This document shows positions 59,470-64,000 of a stretch of 64,000 nt of DNA, one piece after another. Under the pieces are notes generated by a model. The model was given only the letters and a program-made list of their open reading frames with translations. It was not told the origin of the DNA and searched no databases. A program made the translations under genes and the position numbers. The DNA lies in NCBI GenBank assembly GCA_002221725.1, contig NJFT01000186.1, positions 1-64,000 on the forward strand. Reading direction: 5' to 3'. Position 1 is the stretch's first letter. The number at the start of each line of letters is the position of its first letter. The DNA is from Scedosporium boydii (lineage: Eukaryota; Ascomycota; Sordariomycetes; Microascales; Microascaceae).

Positions 59470-61013
59470 CTACCGGCCTAGGTCGTACAGCAACTGAGCG
59501 GTTTGACGTTCTTTGAGAAACCTAACGCAGCTAATTTCCAAGCTTCGTTCCACGCCAAGTATGGATGGAACATTGCTACGACCTCCTGGACTTTGACCTT
59601 GTAACGCATACAAAGCGCAGCCTACGACTAGTTCTCCCGCCTCCTCTGCAAGAACCCGCGCTCCGATGATCGTGTCGTCACTTTTATTCCGGATCAACAT
59701 TACAAATCCTCGTGTATCCTGCTGCACGATGGCACGGGGGAGAAGAGTTAGTAGGATGGATGAGGTGTCGGCATCAATCCCTTTGGCTTGGGCTGCAGCC
59801 AAATCAAGACCGACGCCAGCAACAGCAGGAGACGAGAAAACAACCCACGGAACCAGCGAATAGTCCATCTCTTCCTCTTTTTGGCCGTTGAGCGACGCAA
59901 TCACCTGCCGCGTAAACTCCAGAAACAGAGGTCTCCAACGTAGCCGAAACAACAAATCCACCGTGTGGCGCGTCGGCTACTTGGATTGGAATATTCGAGA
60001 CGTGTGCCATGTTCGCTCTATGGCCCGCAGCAACGAAAAGTCCGGATGCCGTAAATGTTTGGATGTGACCACCGGCAATGGCAGTGACCGTGATCTTGTC
60101 ATCATCTGAAGCGTCGATAGACGTAACGCCGAGTCCCACCACGACCTCAATCCCTTCTTCTTTCGGGTGCCCAGCTAACGCAGGACCAACATCGTCCCCA
60201 ATGTGGGAAAGAATCCGTGTAGATCGCTGGAGGACCGTCACCCGCGAACCTAGCTGCACGAACATTTGTGCAGTCCCAACAGCGACGTGTTCGCCTCCAA
60301 GGACTATAAGTGACTCCGGCTGACTGGTTTGAAAATATGCAGTTTCGTTCGTGAGGTAGTTGATCTTTGCTAGCTCCTTAACTAATTCATTTGGAAGACT
60401 GTTGTGTACACCTGTCGCTAATATCACTCGATCCGGTAAAATCTCTTGATCTGGAGCCTCATCCGTATGATGTTGATGGACAGCGACAGCTAGGTGTCCA
60501 TCTTTCCGTATGAGTCTTCCAAGTCCTTCGATGTATTCGGCATTGTCTATTCCGGCGATGATGCTGGAGTGCTTTCCCTGACGAAGATTCTCGGTCAACG
60601 TATGATTCTGCGATGTGAGTGCAGCAAAATCGGTGACTCGGTTGGGAACATTTGAAAAGCCGTGAAACGGTGGTCGGGTATTATGTGGACTGGTAATGTG
60701 GGATGCTTGAATGAGAAATTTCGAAGGGACCGTAGAGCATAGTAAGATACCCGATACAGAAGATGGAGTGGCCTAGAAGGGGCAACGAACCAACATTCAC
60801 ACAGCAACCGCCCATTGGCAAGCCTTTGCTCACGATTTTTACGGATGCTGCTAGCGGCGCTGCCGCTATAGCCGCTGCGAAGGCAGCTGAACCGCCACCT
60901 AAATGCATGTTAGATTAAATACAGAGATGAGATTCCTGAGACAGACCAATTATGACTATCTGACCACATCGTTTGTTAGTATGGGGCCTCCTGCTGCATT
61001 GAGTCGTAGCCAT
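59470..61013 (-). pseudogene. Mercuric-reductase-like flavin disulfide oxidoreductase, decayed
   Basis: An ATG at 61013 starts exon 1 (61013-60947). A 48-nt intron (GTCTGT...TTTAG) then joins 'CGQIVIIG' to 'GGSAAFAAAIAAA', rebuilding the FAD-binding GxGxxA-type fold at 60898. The redox-active site reads CCVNVGS, where the family has CVNVGC, so the second catalytic Cys is Ser or is disturbed by the frame change that follows (about 60780). Further pieces lie in other frames. One is 60640-59910, with 'ESLIVLGGEHVAVGTAQMFVQLGSRVTVLQRS' and 'VSGVYAAGD'. The other is 59910-59470, the dimerisation domain 'DYSLVPWVVFSSPAVAGVG' and 'DTRGFVMLIRNKSDDTIIGARV'. About 15 residues after 'AAGD' are missing, and the end is scrambled. 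At least three frame changes make it a pseudogene. The intact family reduces Hg(II) or dihydrolipoamide-like disulfides with NAD(P)H. The spliceosomal intron shows long residence in a fungus. Confidence 0.82.
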
Positions 61014-61412
61014 TACTGAAGAGCTGCTTAGAGGGCTAGTCGGTGGTTTCCTTTGTTGGTAGATATTAATGTCAACACGATCAACGTCCCTTCGAGTTCC
61101 CTCGAGTTGCCTGTTTCTGCAGCTGAAGAGGAATTCAGACCCTTCTTCCAGGGCGGAAATGAAGCTGTTCTGAAGGTGGTGCAGTGTTTGCCTGGGCGGC
61201 TGACCCACAATAGCTAGTGAGATGAAGTTTGATCTCACCACATGCAAATGATGACATATTCGAAAGACCAGCGATCTTGGCTACGGGGTTATAGCCGTTC
61301 GTAAGGAAAAGAAGTGAGGGTATTTCCAGACATCGTACGAGACAAACTTCAAATACCCTATCAGGACATTGAAGCTACTAAGTCTAACTTCGTTCCTCAA
61401 GGAGAGCTTTCT
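61014..61412. other. Spacer upstream of the mercuric-reductase-like relic
   Basis: No gene is supported. It would have held the promoter of the decayed oxidoreductase. Confidence 0.35.
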
Positions 61413-61570
61413 GCCAGTAGAAATAATAGGGAATGTAATTAAGTATCTCTCTACTAGTAGGTAGGTAGCCAAGGAGATCTCTCTATTAGTAGAAAGAATA
61501 GAAAGAGGGTAACTAAGTATCTCACTAGTAGATATGTAGCCATATATTTCTCTACTAGTAGAAAGAAGTG
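61413..61570. repeat. Imperfect tandem repeat, about 75-nt unit, about two copies
   Basis: The unit contains 'agtagaaataataggga' then 'taattaagtatctctctact' then 'agtaggtagccaaggaga'. It returns as 'agtagaaagaatagaaag', 'taactaagtatctcactagt' and 'agatatgtagccatatat', followed by a third partial 'agtagaaagaagtg'. Inside each unit the string 'tctctactagtag' also recurs. The sequence is A/T-rich with many CTAGTAG/CTACTAG inverted pieces. Confidence 0.75.
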
Positions 61571-61677
61571 TCGCAGCGATCTGTCAGTCCTCGGGACCTA
61601 GGAGCCTTGCCAAGACAAGAAAAATAGATGGCTTAGAAGAACTAGCCTGCTAATACATAAACCTGGTTGCCATCGCG

Positions 61678-62046
61678 ATAAAACATCGTCTAAGTACAGA
61701 TGGGACCGTACAGCCACCCTCCCAGACCAAGTTTCAGCATGCGGTCTGGCTCAGTGGACCCAAGGGCCAGATCCCAAAAGACATATCAGGGAAGAAAGGA
61801 ATCAATCCGGTAGGTATACAGGCTGGAGAGAAGCTTGAAGAATATTTGGAAGTCTCTGAAGAAGCTATAGAGACTGTAGGTGAGGGTAATAGCATTGTGC
61901 GGCTGGTCGATATCAGGGCCTTCAATAAGATGCCGGATTCTACCATCAAACATAATAAGAATCGAGAGGGCAACTTGTTTAGAAGGATCCCGAGGAAAAT
62001 ATTAGCTGTAGGGCTAAGCTTGGATAACAGGGAGCACACGAGTTGA
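61678..62046 (+). other. Open frame relic of unknown nature
   Basis: A plus-strand frame without a clear ATG reads through about 120 codons to the stop at 62044-62046, with protein-like content ('HAVWLSGPKGQIPKDISGKK', 'EKLEEYLEVSEEAIETV', 'NLFRRIPRKILAVGLSLDN'). I recognise no domain. It could be an exon or a remnant of a gene or mobile element. Confidence 0.3.
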
Positions 62047-62434
62047 GTGACCTTCATTAAAGAATGTAGAAGGGTATAAGCTACTTCTAGGGCATTAAAT
62101 GGGTTCAAATTTTTGACTAGTAATGTTCTATTGTTGTTTCGAGTATTGTCCCTGCTTTTTCTAAAGTGGGTTGCTGCTTCGACCTGATCGAACTTTCATG
62201 ATATTACGCACCGATGGTAGTCGCGGATAAGGTAATCACCCCAAGGCACAGATACTTGGTCTGGTGTTCGGATAAAATCTTGTGCTCCTCCCTATACCGC
62301 CTAGATCGCCAAGTGATATGCCGGGGATAGCTGGGGCATCTTTTGAGCAGAGGCCTTTACTAAAAGTATATTAGCAATAGGCTGGCTGTGAGATAACAAT
62401 ATATCCTTAATCCTACAAGGTAAGAAGAAATTAT

Positions 62435-62638
62435 CTAGGAGACAGTCTGCGAATCTGAAGAAAGCGGAGCTGAGCTGTTCTTAGTTGGTGATTCTTCCTC
62501 ATCGAAATGAGCAAAAATATTGTAGAATCTGTGCTTGAATTTATCAAGCTGGTCTGCACTTAGTGGTGTGGATGTTGAGAAATCGATAACACGATTGAGA
62601 GACGATTGATGGCGGTGAAGGTGCGACGGTCGCGACAT
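62435..62638 (-). CDS. Possible small protein (67 residues)
   Basis: An ATG at 62638 opens 67 codons with Ser/His/Asp-rich, soluble composition ('LSADQLDKFKHRFYNIFAHFDEEE'). It lies head to head with the DUF7587-like ORF, 30-60 nt apart. I recognise no family. It might be chance or the first exon of something longer. Confidence 0.25.
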   Translation of the reverse strand: MSRPSHLHRHQSSLNRVIDFSTSTPLSADQLDKFKHRFYNIFAHFDEEESPTKNSSAPLSSDSQTVS

Positions 62639-62670
62639 TGTACGGGTAAATTCATGCTAGCTGGCCATTG

Positions 62671-63423
62671 AGGATAGATCACTCTCACTGTGAGCAGCAC
62701 ACATGGACCGACTGGGTTGTATTTCCTGCGGCGACGCTCTGGGAAGGTACATTGTTGCAAGTTAATGACGAGGAACCATTCTTGTCTTGGTTTGTCTCTC
62801 TTAGCGGGGACTTTCACTGGACGACACAGAGAGCTTGTAGGATTGGCAAGACAGCGAGAGGGAACCAAATTCCTGGCCTGGCTCTTTTCGAAACCTCAAT
62901 GGTTAAGGCCGATGGGGTGCATATCTGGCGGGTAAGAGATATGCTCGAATTCTTCGACAAGTCGAAAGCGAAAAGTTCAGTCATTATTTCTCCAGACCTC
63001 CGCCGCTGGGCGGCTAATGCCGATGAGTACGTTTGTTGGGGGCTTGTCCCTCGGGAGGCGTTGGTTGCGTTTATTCCTTCACGTGAATTGACCCAGAAGT
63101 TCGATAGTGGCGACAAGGTTTTCCTAAGGAAGGACTTTGCAAATTCCATTTATCTTTCTGATTTCAAGCGGCGTCCCCTGGAAAGGCTCTCCCTTGAAGA
63201 GTACGTAGGTCGAGCGTCAAGTTTTATGCACAAAATCGTTACCAATGTTTCTTCTTGGGCGGAAGTTGGACAGTTGGATACGAATAGGTTGGGAAACTGG
63301 TTGTTAAATCCTTTCAATTGGGGCTACGATGTCACTGGGGTGTACGAAGATTTGGAGGGAAAAATCATGTCATCTATTGAAGCAGCGTTGGAAAAGGGCT
63401 CTCCCGATAATGCTCTTGGATAA
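62671..63423 (+). CDS. DUF7587-like protein, N-terminus unresolved
   Basis: The frame is open for about 250 codons and ends at 63423. Central sequence 'EPFLSWFVSLSGDFHWTTQRACRIG', 'LALFETSMVKADGVHIWRVRDML' and 'ADEYVCWGLVPREALVAFIPSREL' follows the layout of the fungal DUF7587 family. There, a short 'SWS..AL..A' motif, a 'V.RVRDLL' strand and a 'EYL..G.VP..AVV' block recur; the fold is thought to resemble ADP-ribosyltransferases, but no function is shown. The family match is from memory and tentative. No ATG sits at the N-terminus in this frame (the next is about 71 codons in), so an upstream exon, or truncation, is likely. The C-terminal 80 residues are helical and unassigned. Confidence 0.45.
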   Translation, partial: RIDHSHCEQHTWTDWVVFPAATLWEGTLLQVNDEEPFLSWFVSLSGDFHWTTQRACRIGKTARGNQIPGLALFETSMVKADGVHIWRVRDMLEFFDKSKAKSSVIISPDLRRWAANADEYVCWGLVPREALVAFIPSRELTQKFDSGDKVFLRKDFANSIYLSDFKRRPLERLSLEEYVGRASSFMHKIVTNVSSWAEVGQLDTNRLGNWLLNPFNWGYDVTGVYEDLEGKIMSSIEAALEKGSPDNALG

Positions 63424-64000
63424 TCAGGTGCACTCAACTTCCTTTGTCGATTGGAAGCGCGTTTCGAAACGGGGGAACGGGTGGAGTTGGGTATCGACTA
63501 ATTAGTCTAAAGTCTAATGGATCTAATTCTACATCGTAAGAAGTCAAGGAAGAGGCTAGGCCGATGGAGGCGGTATCAAGTTTCAGCCGGTGGAGTGAAG
63601 GCTGAAGAGACGGTGATTGTGAGCCAGTCCTCAGCTGCTCCGAGTCAATTGTCCTCTTCTGTGGGCACCTCAACCAGTTTCATCTGGTACAGGAGAATGA
63701 GGTCGATCCTCCTTCCGGGCCGAGATCCCTAGTAACCCACTCTTCTGGGGCTGCCCAGCGATTCCATCCTTCATTTCGGTCCGCCAGCAGGAATGCTGCT
63801 CGCGTCGGCGACGCGAGAGCTCCACTTTGTCGGCGTGCTACTGGGAACCATTCTCCTGACGCCCATCAGTACAAGAATAGAGTGCCAGAGTAAGCAGCCA
63901 TTTGGACGGCATCATGTTCCTGTCCAGGGTACGAGAAGAGGATTTCGTCTGCAACAGTGTGCCGGATAATACGGCCGCAGCAGAGAAGAGGCTGGATCTT
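63424..64000. other. End of window, nothing recognised
   Basis: Two overlapping frames of about 70-80 codons on opposite strands (63517-63732 plus, 63673-63434 minus) have no motif. A gene could continue past the right edge, but there is no sign of one inside the window. Confidence 0.35.

Noticed and set aside
61413..61570. CRISPR-like array
   Set aside because: Only about two imperfect units without distinct spacers, in a eukaryotic genome.

Overview
The window looks like nuclear DNA of a filamentous ascomycete (Pezizomycotina, probably a Sordariomycete; that rank is inference). The reasons are short GT-AG introns of about 50-115 nt with CTAAC/CTGAC-like branch sites, a Spa2 polarisome protein, fungal HET-domain and NACHT-WD proteins, a fungal tannase-family esterase, and long intergenic spacers. 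All exon borders below come from reading splice signals and frames by eye, not from transcripts.

The left part (about 0.1-30.2 kb) is conserved housekeeping sequence with intact multi-exon genes. In order: an intron-containing tRNA-Ala(UGC) (-); a six-exon ABCC/bile-acid-permease-type ABC transporter (-); the CAF-1 subunit CAC2 (+); the mitochondrial NADH-cytochrome b5 reductase MCR1 (-); the CTD phosphatase SSU72 (+), with an intron inside its catalytic Arg codon; the polarisome scaffold SPA2 (+), behind 4.6 kb of non-coding DNA; a DNAJC11-like protein (+) whose HPD triad reads YPD; and an M28 glutamate-carboxypeptidase II/Vps70-type membrane peptidase (-).

From about 30.3 kb to the end the character changes to an accessory region. 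It holds a SesB-like esterase-NACHT-WD40 (NLR-like) gene, a BTB protein, an F-box-type protein, a broken gene of an unrecognised fungal family, a small secreted DUF4360 protein, a cytochrome P450, two HET-domain genes, a methyltransferase fragment, a tannase/feruloyl esterase, a mercuric-reductase-like pseudogene and a DUF7587-like ORF. Diverged duplications (38.3-39.6 kb; a HET C-terminal scrap at 48.4 kb copied from, or shared with, the HET gene at 56.5 kb) and a tandem repeat (61.4 kb) lie between them.

The most notable pattern is selective decay. The NLR, one HET gene, the F-box gene, the 43.6 kb gene and the mercuric-reductase-like gene each carry one or more apparent single-base frameshifts, while the secreted or metabolic genes beside them (P450, esterase, DUF4360) and the other HET gene are open. 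No complete new multi-gene system can be demonstrated. The best candidate for a second look is this allorecognition-type cluster and its partly inactivated state.
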